A stretch of DNA of 64,000 nucleotides from Pseudoalteromonas sp. 3D05 (GTDB lineage: Bacteria > Pseudomonadota > Gammaproteobacteria > Enterobacterales > Alteromonadaceae): contig NZ_PDUS01000012.1 of NCBI RefSeq assembly GCF_002723455.1, forward strand, positions 60,125 to 124,124, given 5' to 3'. Under the pieces are notes generated by a model. The model was not told where the DNA came from. It was given only the letters and a program-made list of their open reading frames with translations, and searched no databases. A program made the translations under genes and the position numbers. How positions within the stretch are numbered: position 1 is the first letter of the stretch; the number at the start of each line of letters is the position of its first letter. Shown in pieces: positions 44,474 to 53,536 of this stretch.

Positions 44474-45818
44474 TTGGTATAAGCAACATAATTTATTAAT
44501 CAATGGGCTTTTGGTCACTATTTTAGTTTCGGTGCTGTATTTCTTATTTGGCCCAATCGCTGCTTTTGCACTTTTACTGTTGCCCTTTGCAGGCTTTTTA
44601 GCTGTTCGTTTAAGTACGGTATTTGTCATTCTGTTTATCCTCTTTAGTTACTTTAGAATCCACGAAGCATTTGTGGTGCTTATGCCGCTAAAAATACCCA
44701 AATTGCTGGCAATTGCTTCATTATTGGCAATTGCATGGCATTTGTTTATTTCTAAAACATTAAAGCCTCACTGGAGTTCTACTCACCTGATTTTTGTGAT
44801 CTGGTTTGCATGGCTAACGGTGTGTGTGTTTTCAGCGTCGAACAGAGGTGTGGCCATTGAATATTGGTCAGGGGTTTTAGTAAAAGTGTTTATTATGGTG
44901 TTTGCTATAAGCTGGTGGTTAACCCGTTTCTCTCACTTTAGCTTTGTGAGGCTAGGAATTATGATCTCAGGAGTCACGATTTCTTTAGTCGCACTTAATA
45001 ACAAGATGAATGGAGTAGGGCTTGTTGAAGGTACTCGAGTAACTATTTCACGAGAATACCGTTCGCAACTAGGAGACCCAAACGATCTATCTTTGGTGCT
45101 TATGTTCCCTGTGTCTTTTTTAGCGGCGGAGTTGTTTGATACACATGCGAATAGGTATCGACGCATTTTTGCCGGAGTTGGATTAATTTTAGCTATTTCT
45201 GGTGTTATCGCAACGCAAAGTCGAGGCGGGCTTTTAGGTATTGCTGCTATTTTAAGTTTCTTCTTTTATCAAAAAGTAAAAAACCCTGTGGTTGTGGCTG
45301 CATTTGGTGCCGTTGGCATGTTAGCCATGATGGTGTTCGCAGGCATTTCAGATCGACAAAGTGGAGGCGCTGCTGAATCTGGTGTTGATGAATCAGCTAT
45401 GGGGAGAATATATGCTTGGCAAGCGGCCATAAATATGGCGATAGCGAATCCATTTACAGGTGTCGGTGTAAATAACTTTTTTGTTAATTATTATTTTTAT
45501 AGTCCGCATTGGGATGGCAAGAATCATGCAGTACATAGCACATGGTTTCAAGTTCTAGGTGAAACAGGGTTTGTAGGAATGTGTATATTTGTGTTGGTGA
45601 TTGCTGCTATTTACCGCAGTTTATCTAGAGTGCTGTGCATGAATAAGCTGAAGTTTAGTCCTGATGTAGCTGTTAATGCCGATGCATTAAAAGCAGGTTT
45701 ACTAGGGTTTATGGTAGCTGGCACGTTTTTAACACAAGCTTTTACATGGCCACTTTACATTATCTTGTCTCTAACGATTGCACTTGAAAAGCTAACAGTT
45801 CAAAACAATAAGGAATAA
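44466..45818 (+). CDS. sypL: O-antigen ligase/polymerase family protein, Wzy type (SypL-like)
   Basis: 450 residues with about 11 transmembrane segments and the Wzy_C motif region ([21 protein letters not shown], and [26 protein letters not shown]). The periplasmic loop before HSTW contains GVGVNNFF. It polymerises or ligates lipid-linked repeats. ATG 44466 is chosen since AAAGGAA lies five bases before it. The stop is followed after four bases by the acyltransferase gene. Confidence 0.87.
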   Translation: MVNWYKQHNLLINGLLVTILVSVLYFLFGPIAAFALLLLPFAGFLAVRLSTVFVILFILFSYFRIHEAFVVLMPLKIPKLLAIASLLAIAWHLFISKTLKPHWSSTHLIFVIWFAWLTVCVFSASNRGVAIEYWSGVLVKVFIMVFAISWWLTRFSHFSFVRLGIMISGVTISLVALNNKMNGVGLVEGTRVTISREYRSQLGDPNDLSLVLMFPVSFLAAELFDTHANRYRRIFAGVGLILAISGVIATQSRGGLLGIAAILSFFFYQKVKNPVVVAAFGAVGMLAMMVFAGISDRQSGGAAESGVDESAMGRIYAWQAAINMAIANPFTGVGVNNFFVNYYFYSPHWDGKNHAVHSTWFQVLGETGFVGMCIFVLVIAAIYRSLSRVLCMNKLKFSPDVAVNADALKAGLLGFMVAGTFLTQAFTWPLYIILSLTIALEKLTVQNNKE

Positions 45819-45822
45819 CCGC

Positions 45823-46533
45823 ATGTTGACACAATTAAAGCATTGGCTAAAAAATAGTGAACATCCGCTGGCATCCCCATTTTTTCGTTTTGCAAAAGCG
45901 CTTCGCAATCCGCAAATGATAGTGATACCAGTGTTTCACTCTGGATTATTCCACTTCCATCATTTGATTAAGCAGCTAAGCCATGAGCTACTGCGTGTTT
46001 TATATTTTACGCCACTATTTAAAAGCCAAATTGCAGGCTCAAAGAAACGCTTGTATGTGTATTCGGGTATGCCGCAGATTCTTGGCGAGCTTGAAATTGA
46101 GTGTGGTGATGACGTTAGAGTCTCTGGAATTAGTACCTTATGCGGCCGCTCTTGCGGTAATACAAAGGCTAAATTAATCGTTGGCAGTAATGTTGATATA
46201 GGTTGGCAAAATGCGTTTTCTGTTGGTCGTACTATTATACTTGAGGATGATGTGCGATTAGCTGGCAGAGTTTTTCTTGCAGGCTTTCCTGGGCACCCTG
46301 TTGACTGTGAACGTCGCGCTGCGGGGGAAAGTGATGATGAGTCTCAGGTTGGCGATATCATAATAAAACAAGGTGCGTGGCTTGGAACCGGAGTAACTGT
46401 ACTTGGTGGTGTGACAATTGGTAAAGGAGCCATTATAGGTGCTGGCAGTGTCGTTACTAAAGATGTACCAGCATTTTGTATTGCAGCTGGTAACCCTGCA
46501 AAAGTAGTAAAGGAAATAGAGGGTGACGCATGA
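45823..46533 (+). CDS. sypM: Hexapeptide-repeat acyltransferase (SypM-like)
   Basis: 236 residues. A helical N-terminal part of about 70 residues is followed by a left-handed beta-helix ([54 protein letters not shown]), typical of O-acetyltransferases. The probable role is acetylation of the sugar unit. The gene overlaps the next glycosyltransferase by four bases. Position matches sypM of V. fischeri. Confidence 0.85.
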   Translation: MLTQLKHWLKNSEHPLASPFFRFAKALRNPQMIVIPVFHSGLFHFHHLIKQLSHELLRVLYFTPLFKSQIAGSKKRLYVYSGMPQILGELEIECGDDVRVSGISTLCGRSCGNTKAKLIVGSNVDIGWQNAFSVGRTIILEDDVRLAGRVFLAGFPGHPVDCERRAAGESDDESQVGDIIIKQGAWLGTGVTVLGGVTIGKGAIIGAGSVVTKDVPAFCIAAGNPAKVVKEIEGDA

Positions 46534-47660
46534 AATTTATCGTTTTCGCAGAAGATTGGGGCAGTCACCCAAGTAGCACTCAGCATTTATTTCATGAGCT
46601 TGCGCAACAGCACGAGATCCACTGGGTGAACTCTATTGGAATGCGTAAACCACGTTTGAGGCTTCATGATATAAAGCGTGTTTTTGATAAAGTGTTACAA
46701 GTATTCAAACCTACCAAAACACAGTCACTTACAACGCCTAAAAATATGGTTGTATATAAACTGCCTATTTTACCTTGGCATGATAACCGCTTTGTTCGCT
46801 CTATAAATAAACGTATTTACGCTCACTTTTTCAAAGAACATGCAGACCCTGCTCCTGTGGTTTACTGGTTAAGTGTGCCAACTGCGCATTATTTTGTAAA
46901 AAAACAGCCACAAGATAAGGTAATTTATTATTGCGGGGATGACTTCTCAGCATTAGCAGGGGTAGATGCACAGCTTGTTGCTCCTTTTGAAAAGCAATTA
47001 ATAGCAACCGCAGATTTAATTTATGTCATAAGTGATTTTTTAATGGCAAAAATGCCCGCCAATAAAGCTAAAATGTTAAGCCACGGCGTGAGCGTTGAGT
47101 TATTTAGTGAAAGTACAATCAAGGCCGACGAAATCAAAGCATTCAATGCGCCAGTGATTGGCTTTTACGGCAGTATAAATGCATGGCTTGATATTGACCT
47201 GCTTGAGGCGCTTGCAGCAGCAAGACCCGATTACCAATTAGTATTAATCGGTCATATTGTTACTAACATAGAACGGTTATTAAGTTTTAAAAATGTGACA
47301 CATATTCCAGCCGTCAGTCATGAGCGATTAGCATCTTTTTCTGCACATTGGAGTGTATCGATTTTACCTTTTGTTATTAACGATCAAATACGTGCATGCG
47401 ATCCCCTAAAGCTAAAAGAATACCTAGCCGCAGGCAAACCTATTGTTACAACAAACTTCCCCGCTGTAGAGCGTTATGCTTCCCACCTTTTTATAGCGGA
47501 TACTACACAGCAATTTATTAGCCACCTTGATAACGCATTGAACCTCAGTAAAGCGCAATTAATGTGCTTAGAAAAGACACAGCAAAACATCGCACTCCAA
47601 CACAGTTGGCAATCTAAGGCGAATACAGTAATCAATGATACCGTGCGGCTAAATCGCTAA
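46530..47660 (+). CDS. sypN: Glycosyltransferase, GT-B fold (SypN-like)
   Basis: 376 residues: [44 protein letters not shown], later [36 protein letters not shown] and [28 protein letters not shown]. This is the pattern of the family of GT1/GT4-like transferases that includes SypN. The next gene is wzz, separated by 139 bases containing a sigma54 promoter. The sugar specificity is unknown. Confidence 0.82.
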   Translation: MKFIVFAEDWGSHPSSTQHLFHELAQQHEIHWVNSIGMRKPRLRLHDIKRVFDKVLQVFKPTKTQSLTTPKNMVVYKLPILPWHDNRFVRSINKRIYAHFFKEHADPAPVVYWLSVPTAHYFVKKQPQDKVIYYCGDDFSALAGVDAQLVAPFEKQLIATADLIYVISDFLMAKMPANKAKMLSHGVSVELFSESTIKADEIKAFNAPVIGFYGSINAWLDIDLLEALAAARPDYQLVLIGHIVTNIERLLSFKNVTHIPAVSHERLASFSAHWSVSILPFVINDQIRACDPLKLKEYLAAGKPIVTTNFPAVERYASHLFIADTTQQFISHLDNALNLSKAQLMCLEKTQQNIALQHSWQSKANTVINDTVRLNR

Positions 47661-47684
47661 TTTTTTTTTAGCGCAAACGTTATA

Positions 47685-47701
47685 TTGGCGCGCCCTGTGC
47701 A
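47685..47701 (+). promoter_or_regulatory. Sigma54-type promoter before the wzz (sypO) gene
   Basis: TTGGCGCGCCCTGTGCA: GG (47687-47688) and GC (47699-47700) are 10 bases apart. The wzz start is 99 bases downstream. No SypG-type site is found in the 180 bases upstream; one lies downstream at 47769-47783. Confidence 0.55.
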
Positions 47702-47768
47702 ACTACCTAGTAAAGCCGGTTATTAGCAGCAAATCATTTTTATTTTGCAAATAATCGCTCATTTATGC

Positions 47769-47783
47769 ATAGCAAAATGCAAA
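47769..47783 (+). promoter_or_regulatory. GCA-NNN-TGC element upstream of the sypO start
   Basis: ATAGCAAAATGCAAA has the core of the SypG-type sites but stands between the sigma54 element and the gene. A functional role is uncertain. Confidence 0.25.
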
Positions 47784-47799
47784 TATATAGGTAGGGATT

Positions 47800-49293
47800 A
47801 TGTTAGTTAGAGAGCAAATAAAACGGTTACTTTATTTAGCTTTGTATGCACTGTATACACGGGCTAAGCTTTTTGTGCTGCCATTAGCGATTGTCCCTGT
47901 TGTGGTTATATTATTGGCAGTAACGGCACAAAAAAAATACACTAACCACGCTACAATTCTTATTGAAGAGTCAGCGTTACTTAATCCTTATTTAGATGAT
48001 TTATCTTTTTCTTTTGACTTAACTAACCGTATGGCAGCCCTAAGCACCTTGGTTATTAGCCGTAAGGTACTTATCGCTGTCGCACGCGAAACCAATTTAG
48101 TGCCTAAAAATGCAAGCCCAGCTGCCATTGAAAAGGTACACCAAGAGTTGTCTCAGTCACTTTCACTTTCATTAGTCGGTGATGAACTTGTGCGTGTTAA
48201 TTTTATTTGGCATGAGCCATCACAAATGAAGCCTGTGTTGGAAAAAATTGTTGAAAAGTTCATTGAGAGTTTATTGGCCCCAACAAAAGCCTCGTTGGAT
48301 ACCTCAGAGCAGTTTTTTTACCAACAGCTTGTTAGCCTTCGCCAAGAGCTTGAGATATCAGAAGAGGAATTAGCGGCATTCAAAGCTAAAAATACTAATA
48401 CTCTGCCCACTGTACTTCATAGTAACAGACAGACATTTGATAAGTTATTGAGTGACTTGCAGCAAAAATCAATTGTGCTGTCTGGCGCCAAAGCCAAGCT
48501 GGAAGCGTTAACCTCAAAAATGGGTCAAGCAAACCCTATTTTAGGACGCATTGAGGAACGAATCATTACTGCTGAGTCCGAATTAAGCTTTTTAAAAACA
48601 CGTTACACAGACAAGCACAGTAAAGTGATTTCAAAACAACGGGAGCTGATAAACATCAGAGCTCGTCAGCAAACGTTAATCGAAAACGGCAAGAATCTAG
48701 ATGCTAAAAATATTGAACAACTATGGCAAATGGCTAATACATTACCCGCTAACACGGATAATGAAAGTAATGTGCTTGTGTCACAAATATTGGCGTTGGA
48801 AGAAGCTAAAAACCAAGTTTATCAGCATCAACAGGAATTTGAGCTGCTTGAACAACAAGTCAATGAGCTAAGTCAGCGTTTACTTATCACCAGTGATGTT
48901 GAAAAACAATTACGAAAATTAGAGCGTGATTACGATGTTAAACAGTCTTTGTACAAAGACATGTTAGGGCGATACGAAATGGCTAAAGTCACAGGTAAGT
49001 TAGTCAAATATGAAGGCCCAGATAAAGTTAAAACAATCGAGCGCGCTTACAGCCCAACTCAACCAATTAACACTTCAATGATGGTCGCTGTGATTGTAGG
49101 TATTTTGTTAGGTGTCTTTACAAGTGGAACATGTGTTTTCGTTGCTACGTTATTCGATAGCCACTTAAAAGATATTCAAACTATTGAGAAGTTAGCAGCC
49201 GTTGAGGTGATAACTGTCTTACCCATCGTAAGTAAAGAGGAGATCTATCCGAACTCACACTCAACGATGAACTTATTAAAAAAGGGGTATTAA
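47800..49293 (+). CDS. sypO: Wzz-type polysaccharide co-polymerase (SypO-like)
   Basis: 497 residues: N-terminal membrane segment (about 24-44, LPLAIVPVVVILLAV), a periplasmic domain with long coiled coil (about 170-400, SEQFFYQQLVSLRQELEISEEELAAFKAK), then a C-terminal membrane segment (about 428-450, MVAVIVGILLGVFTSGTCVFVATLF) after the YSPTQPIN proline motif. It lacks the BY-kinase domain, which is split off into the SypD-like protein. It sets chain length in the Wzx/Wzy pathway. First gene of a unit continuing into a glycosyltransferase and the fused gene. Confidence 0.88.
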   Translation: MLVREQIKRLLYLALYALYTRAKLFVLPLAIVPVVVILLAVTAQKKYTNHATILIEESALLNPYLDDLSFSFDLTNRMAALSTLVISRKVLIAVARETNLVPKNASPAAIEKVHQELSQSLSLSLVGDELVRVNFIWHEPSQMKPVLEKIVEKFIESLLAPTKASLDTSEQFFYQQLVSLRQELEISEEELAAFKAKNTNTLPTVLHSNRQTFDKLLSDLQQKSIVLSGAKAKLEALTSKMGQANPILGRIEERIITAESELSFLKTRYTDKHSKVISKQRELINIRARQQTLIENGKNLDAKNIEQLWQMANTLPANTDNESNVLVSQILALEEAKNQVYQHQQEFELLEQQVNELSQRLLITSDVEKQLRKLERDYDVKQSLYKDMLGRYEMAKVTGKLVKYEGPDKVKTIERAYSPTQPINTSMMVAVIVGILLGVFTSGTCVFVATLFDSHLKDIQTIEKLAAVEVITVLPIVSKEEIYPNSHSTMNLLKKGY

Positions 49294-49294
49294 T

Positions 49295-50371
49295 ATGAAT
49301 GTTTTACACTTGGTTCAGCATTTTAAAATTGGCGGCTTAGAAAAAATGGCTGTAACACTAATGCAAAAAAGCCAATTTGCTCATAACAGCTTGATTGTTT
49401 CCCTTGAAGGTAAAGAACAAGATGCATTAAAAGAGTGGCCTGCGCTTACACAGTTTGGGCATCAAATGGTGAGCTTAAATAAAGCGCCCAAATTTGATTT
49501 TTCCTTACTAAAAAAACTAAACCGATTAATCAAAGAGCACAATATAGATGTGATACATAGCCACCACATAGGGCCTATGCTTTATGCCAGTCTTGTATGT
49601 TTGACAAACAAGAATGTGCGCCATGTTTCAACAATCCACGATGCGTGGTATTTAAATAATTTTAAGCAACGCTTAATAACGAAAGTATTAAATAGTCTTA
49701 CCAAAATTAATTGGGTTGCCGATGCTCAAGTAGTGGCAAATGATTTTTACCAACATACATCTATCAAGGCTGATAAAACTATTCTTAATGGAATTGATTT
49801 TCATCAGTTTACCGATATCAATGAGGCCAATGCACGTAATCTGCTCGGGTTACCCTTAGATAAAAAACTCATAGGGTGTTCTGCTCGTTTGGAGCCAGGA
49901 AAAGGTCATTTGGACTTAATAAAGCTGCTCCCTGAATTAGATAGCGATATTGAGTTAGTGTTTGCAGGAAATGGCAGCTTAATGTTGTCGCTTCAAAATG
50001 CAGCTTCAGTGCTTGGTGTGTTTGAGCGAGTGCATTTTTTAGGAAATGTACAGCATATGCAGCAGTTTTACTCGGCAATTAATGTGATGTGCCTTTATTC
50101 GCAAAGAGAGGGATTACCGCTGTCTATATTGGAGTCCATGGCGTGTGGAAAAGTCATTGTGGCCAGTGATGTTGGCGGCATTAGTGAGGTTGTTACGCAA
50201 GAGCAAGGAGTACTTGTTGGGTTAAATGATCTAGTTGGTTTAAAAGTTGCTCTATTAAAAGCGTTAAACATGAAGCAAGGGCAATGTATTAGAGAACATA
50301 TCTTCTCAATTGCCGATGCAGATCAAATGAGCAAAGCATACGATCATTTTTATAATGGTTTGGCTTTATAG
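49295..50371 (+). CDS. sypP: Family 4 glycosyltransferase (SypP-like)
   Basis: 358 residues of GT-B fold: MNVLHLVQHFKIGGLEKMAVTLMQKSQ, HNIDVIHSHHIGPMLYASLVC, KLIGCSARLEPGKGHLDLIKLLPEL and YSQREGLPLSILESMACGKVIVASDVGGISEVV, the GT4 nucleotide-sugar site with E-x7-E. One base separates it from wzz, and the next gene starts 10 bases after its stop. The acceptor and donor sugars are unknown. Confidence 0.87.
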   Translation: MNVLHLVQHFKIGGLEKMAVTLMQKSQFAHNSLIVSLEGKEQDALKEWPALTQFGHQMVSLNKAPKFDFSLLKKLNRLIKEHNIDVIHSHHIGPMLYASLVCLTNKNVRHVSTIHDAWYLNNFKQRLITKVLNSLTKINWVADAQVVANDFYQHTSIKADKTILNGIDFHQFTDINEANARNLLGLPLDKKLIGCSARLEPGKGHLDLIKLLPELDSDIELVFAGNGSLMLSLQNAASVLGVFERVHFLGNVQHMQQFYSAINVMCLYSQREGLPLSILESMACGKVIVASDVGGISEVVTQEQGVLVGLNDLVGLKVALLKALNMKQGQCIREHIFSIADADQMSKAYDHFYNGLAL

Positions 50372-50381
50372 GGGAAACATT

Positions 50382-52181
50382 ATGTCGGTCTTATTTACTA
50401 TATGGGTAATTTTAATTGTATTGGTTTTGTACCATCACGTGGGGTATTTAGTTGTTTTAAAACTCTTTAGTAATGAACAGCGTAAGGAAGATAAGCCCAC
50501 TGTAACTCCCACCACACGCTTTGGAATTTTAATGTGTGCTTACAATGAGCAAGCTCATATTAAAGAGAAGTTATATAACTTAGGGTCGATGCTTTACGAT
50601 ACTCAGTATTATGCAATTCATGTTTACCTTGACGGTTGCACAGATAAAACATATCAAGAAGCCATGATTGCTCAATCGCATCTTGCAAAGCAAAATGTTA
50701 ATTGTCATTTGCATTTTAGCAAAGAGAATAAAGGTAAGGCATTTGGCATCAATGAATTGATCAAACTCACCAAGCCAACTTACGATGCATTATTATTTAC
50801 CGATGTGAGCGCCTTATTAAGCATAGATGTATTAAATAAAATCGATACAGATTTTAAAAACCCAGAGGTGAATGTAATCACCGGGGTGTATGTGCTTGAT
50901 GAACTCGCCTCTGCACAGCAAAAGCAGTATTGGCATTATCAGAACAAAGTAAAAAGCATGGAATCATCGCTTGGGGCTGTTATTGGGATGCCAGGGGCTA
51001 TGTTTGCTATACGCTCTGAGGCTGCTGAGCTTTTAGAGGGTGGCACCATCAATGATGATTTTATTCTTTCGATGAAGGCTCTTCAAAAAGGTGGTAAATC
51101 GCAGGTTAATAGTGACATCAATATTTTAGAAAGAGAGTGTGACGAACAAAGCCATGATAATGCAAGAAGAGTGCGAATTGGTGCTGGAAACTGGCAACAA
51201 ATAAAAGCATTGTTTGCTTTATTAAACCCCAAGTTGGGTTGGGTAAGTTTTAACTTTTTTTCACATAAGGTGTTACGTGGACTAATGCCAATTATATTAT
51301 TGAGTGTTTATGTATCGACGTTTACCCTAGCATTTTTGTCCAGCTCAGTATTACCTTCATTATTAAGTATGTTGATACTTGCGGTTCATGGGGTTGGCGT
51401 AATTAAACGCCTATTTAATATTAAAGCTAAATTGCCAATTGTAGACAGTGTTAATTACCTAATTAGTGCTTATGCGCTGGCGCTTTGGGGAATTGTTAAA
51501 TTTGAGCGCGGAGACTACAAAACTCATTGGCAGCGTGTTCATCATTTAAATAAACAAAACAATGCGCCGATCAAAACTATCAAGCGTGGAATTGATATTA
51601 TCGGCTCCGCAACCGGATTAATTCTGTTATTGCCTGTTATGCTTGGGGTGGCGCTAAGCATAAAAATGACCTCTAAAGGACCTGTATTGTTTAAGCAACA
51701 AAGAGTGGGTGAGAGTAATGATGACTTTGTTGCCTTGTTTGATGTGCTTAAGTTTCGTTCTATGGTGGTTGACGCTGAAAGTAAAAGTGGTGCCGTTTGG
51801 GCGAGTAAAAATGACCCTAGAATCACGCCTATAGGTCGTTTTATTCGCAAAACTAGGTTAGATGAGTTACCGCAACTTTGGAATGTACTGATCGGTGATA
51901 TGTCATTAATAGGCCCTCGTCCAGAGCGACCGGTATTTTATTCAAAGCTGGAAAAAGACATTCCTTATTTTTGCCAAAGAACATACGGTATAAAACCAGG
52001 TATATCAGGCTTAGCGCAAGTAATGAATGGATATGATGAAAGTATTGATGATGCGCGAAATAAAATCGGTTGGGATTATGCTTATATGCTAAGTACGTCA
52101 TCAGCGCGTAGTTGGTGTTATATGGAGTGCAGTATTTTGTATAAAACCTTTGTTGTTATCTTTACAGGAAAAGGTCAGTAA
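50382..52181 (+). CDS. Fused family 2 glycosyltransferase and sugar-phosphate transferase (SypQ-SypR fusion)
   Basis: 599 residues. TM helix about 3-27. The GT2 domain spans about 46-270 (ILMCAYNEQAHIKEKL, DGCTDKTY, LLFTDVSALLS, GTINDDFILSMKALQ). Two or three TM helices follow at about 285-360. The bacterial sugar transferase domain runs from Ile397 to about 590 (KRGIDIIGSATGLILLLPVML, KFRSMVVDAES, RLDELPQLWNVLIGDMSLIGPRPERP). In V. fischeri the two activities are separate genes (sypQ, sypR). The C-terminal half would start repeat-unit synthesis by moving a sugar phosphate to undecaprenyl phosphate. The AGGGGAAAC site supports ATG 50382. No frameshift or stop at the junction. Confidence 0.9.
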   Translation: MSVLFTIWVILIVLVLYHHVGYLVVLKLFSNEQRKEDKPTVTPTTRFGILMCAYNEQAHIKEKLYNLGSMLYDTQYYAIHVYLDGCTDKTYQEAMIAQSHLAKQNVNCHLHFSKENKGKAFGINELIKLTKPTYDALLFTDVSALLSIDVLNKIDTDFKNPEVNVITGVYVLDELASAQQKQYWHYQNKVKSMESSLGAVIGMPGAMFAIRSEAAELLEGGTINDDFILSMKALQKGGKSQVNSDINILERECDEQSHDNARRVRIGAGNWQQIKALFALLNPKLGWVSFNFFSHKVLRGLMPIILLSVYVSTFTLAFLSSSVLPSLLSMLILAVHGVGVIKRLFNIKAKLPIVDSVNYLISAYALALWGIVKFERGDYKTHWQRVHHLNKQNNAPIKTIKRGIDIIGSATGLILLLPVMLGVALSIKMTSKGPVLFKQQRVGESNDDFVALFDVLKFRSMVVDAESKSGAVWASKNDPRITPIGRFIRKTRLDELPQLWNVLIGDMSLIGPRPERPVFYSKLEKDIPYFCQRTYGIKPGISGLAQVMNGYDESIDDARNKIGWDYAYMLSTSSARSWCYMECSILYKTFVVIFTGKGQ

Positions 52182-52187
52182 TTTTTT

Positions 52188-52234
52188 TTCGCATAATGCA
52201 AAAGCACACTTAAAAAGCGATTGCATTATGCGTA
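52188..52234 (+). promoter_or_regulatory. Paired inverted SypG-type sites upstream of sypA
   Basis: TTCGCATAATGCAAA (52188-52202) and ATTGCATTATGCGTA (52220-52234) form perfect 11-base inverted arms, GCATAATGCAA (52191-52201) and TTGCATTATGC (52221-52231), whose starts are 30 bases apart. The first site matches the recalled V. fischeri SypG enhancer consensus (TTCTCANNNTGCDWN) except at the fourth base. They lie about 60-105 bases before the sigma54 element. Confidence 0.65.
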
Positions 52235-52292
52235 TCAAGCCTGCTTATACCAAGCATTAAAATAAAAACCAATAAAATTCAACTGCTTATAT

Positions 52293-52309
52293 TTGGCATT
52301 CTTCTTGAA
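52293..52309 (+). promoter_or_regulatory. Sigma54-type promoter of the sypA operon
   Basis: TTGGCATTCTTCTTGAA: GG (52295-52296) and GA (52307-52308) 10 bases apart; the -12 GC is GA here. The sypA start is 38 bases downstream. V. fischeri sypA likewise has a SypG-dependent sigma54 promoter. Confidence 0.6.
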
Positions 52310-52346
52310 TTACTTTAAGAGTCTTTAAACTTAAAAGGTAACAAGC

Positions 52347-52655
52347 ATGATTAATTTAGCCAGCGATACAGAGCAAAAAGTTTTAACACTTCCTACAGAC
52401 TTCTCAGGTTTTGCAGTTGATGAACTAAAAGATAAGTTTGAATATTTTGTAGAACAGGATGCGAGTTCGGTTATTCTTGATTTCTCAAACACGGAATTTA
52501 TCGACTCTTCTGGAATTGGTGCTATTGTTTTTCTATACAAAAGAATTGAAAAACAAGGTAATTCATTATCTTTACTAAATGTGACGGGTCAGCCGTTTAA
52601 GCTAATGAATCTGTTGAGAGTCGATAAAACAATTCCGTTTATAGACTCAATCTAA
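52347..52655 (+). CDS. sypA: STAS-domain anti-sigma-antagonist-like protein (SypA)
   Basis: 102 residues, the size of SpoIIAA. STAS core: VILDFSNTEFIDSSGIGAIVFLYKRIEKQGNSLSLLNVTGQPFKLMNLLRV. Ser54 of the DSSGIG motif aligns with the phosphoserine of SpoIIAA (Ser58) and with the SypA serine switched by SypE in V. fischeri (Ser56). Unphosphorylated SypA is required for biofilm there. Behind the sigma54 promoter and first of the A-B-C-D-E block; the gap to sypB is 19 bases. Confidence 0.88.
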   Translation: MINLASDTEQKVLTLPTDFSGFAVDELKDKFEYFVEQDASSVILDFSNTEFIDSSGIGAIVFLYKRIEKQGNSLSLLNVTGQPFKLMNLLRVDKTIPFIDSI

Positions 52656-52674
52656 ATGGACTAAGGAGAGTATA

Positions 52675-53532
52675 ATGAGATCTTATGTCATCATTGCTAT
52701 TATTTTGTTTGTAGGTGGGTGTTCTTCTTGGCCGGAGCACGGTAAAGGGGGGCTAGCTGAAAAATATCAAAACTATCCACAAGAAGATGAATTATATGAT
52801 TCTAATTATACGCAACCTGAAGATGTGGTAACCAGTGAGTTTGAGCATTTAGTACTTAAACTTGAATTACTTAAATCACAAGACATCAAGGCGTGCATGC
52901 CTGCGCAGCTACTCAAGGCGCAAATATACGAAAACCGTATTCGTCGATTAATTGCAGCTCAAATGTGGCAAGATGCTGAGCACGACTTACTACTTCATTA
53001 TCATGCGCTAAATCAGCTAACTAATCATTTTGATACTGTTCGTAAACTCACCGATTGCGCACCAGAAACGGCGACCAAGCCTGCGCTTGTGAATGTTAAA
53101 AAACAATTATCAGAATTACTTAATAGTGACAACCAATTTGCATTTAATGCGTTTGAAATAACGCCTAAATATGCCGTGAGAGTGGCCCAAGCAGCGGATT
53201 TAATTAAACAGTTAGAAAGTATCAACATTTTATTGGTAGGTCATACTGATAAATTAGGTACAACGAATAGTAACTATGAGCTTGCTCTCAAACGTGCAGA
53301 AACAGTAAAGCAATGGTTGGTAATATATGGGGTGCCTAAAGCGAGTATTACCACACTGACTCAAGGGAGCTTAAAACCGTATAGTGACAATGCAATTCAA
53401 AATGAAAGTGCTCGTCACTCAGACCGCAGAGTTGAAGCAATAATATTCGATGCAAATAACACGAATCCACAAGATCAAAAAGAAAAAGCATTGGTTAAAT
53501 GGACAAAAATTATTGCAAGTAAAAAGGAGTAG
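52675..53532 (+). CDS. sypB: OmpA-family lipoprotein (SypB)
   Basis: 285 residues. A lipobox (FVGGC, Cys16) ends the signal peptide. The C-terminal OmpA domain (about 160-265) includes NILLVGHTDKLGTTNSNYELALKRAETVKQWL and the NESARHSDRRVEAII peptidoglycan-binding motif. It probably ties the exporter to the cell wall. Between sypA and sypC; the sypC start lies four bases after its stop. AAGGAG precedes the start. Confidence 0.88.
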   Translation: MRSYVIIAIILFVGGCSSWPEHGKGGLAEKYQNYPQEDELYDSNYTQPEDVVTSEFEHLVLKLELLKSQDIKACMPAQLLKAQIYENRIRRLIAAQMWQDAEHDLLLHYHALNQLTNHFDTVRKLTDCAPETATKPALVNVKKQLSELLNSDNQFAFNAFEITPKYAVRVAQAADLIKQLESINILLVGHTDKLGTTNSNYELALKRAETVKQWLVIYGVPKASITTLTQGSLKPYSDNAIQNESARHSDRRVEAIIFDANNTNPQDQKEKALVKWTKIIASKKE

Positions 53533-53536
53533 TGCC

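Noticed and set aside
50382-52181. Two separate genes with a missed stop between GT2 and sugar transferase
   Set aside because: The reading frame is continuous through the linker and no start with a ribosome binding site precedes the second domain.
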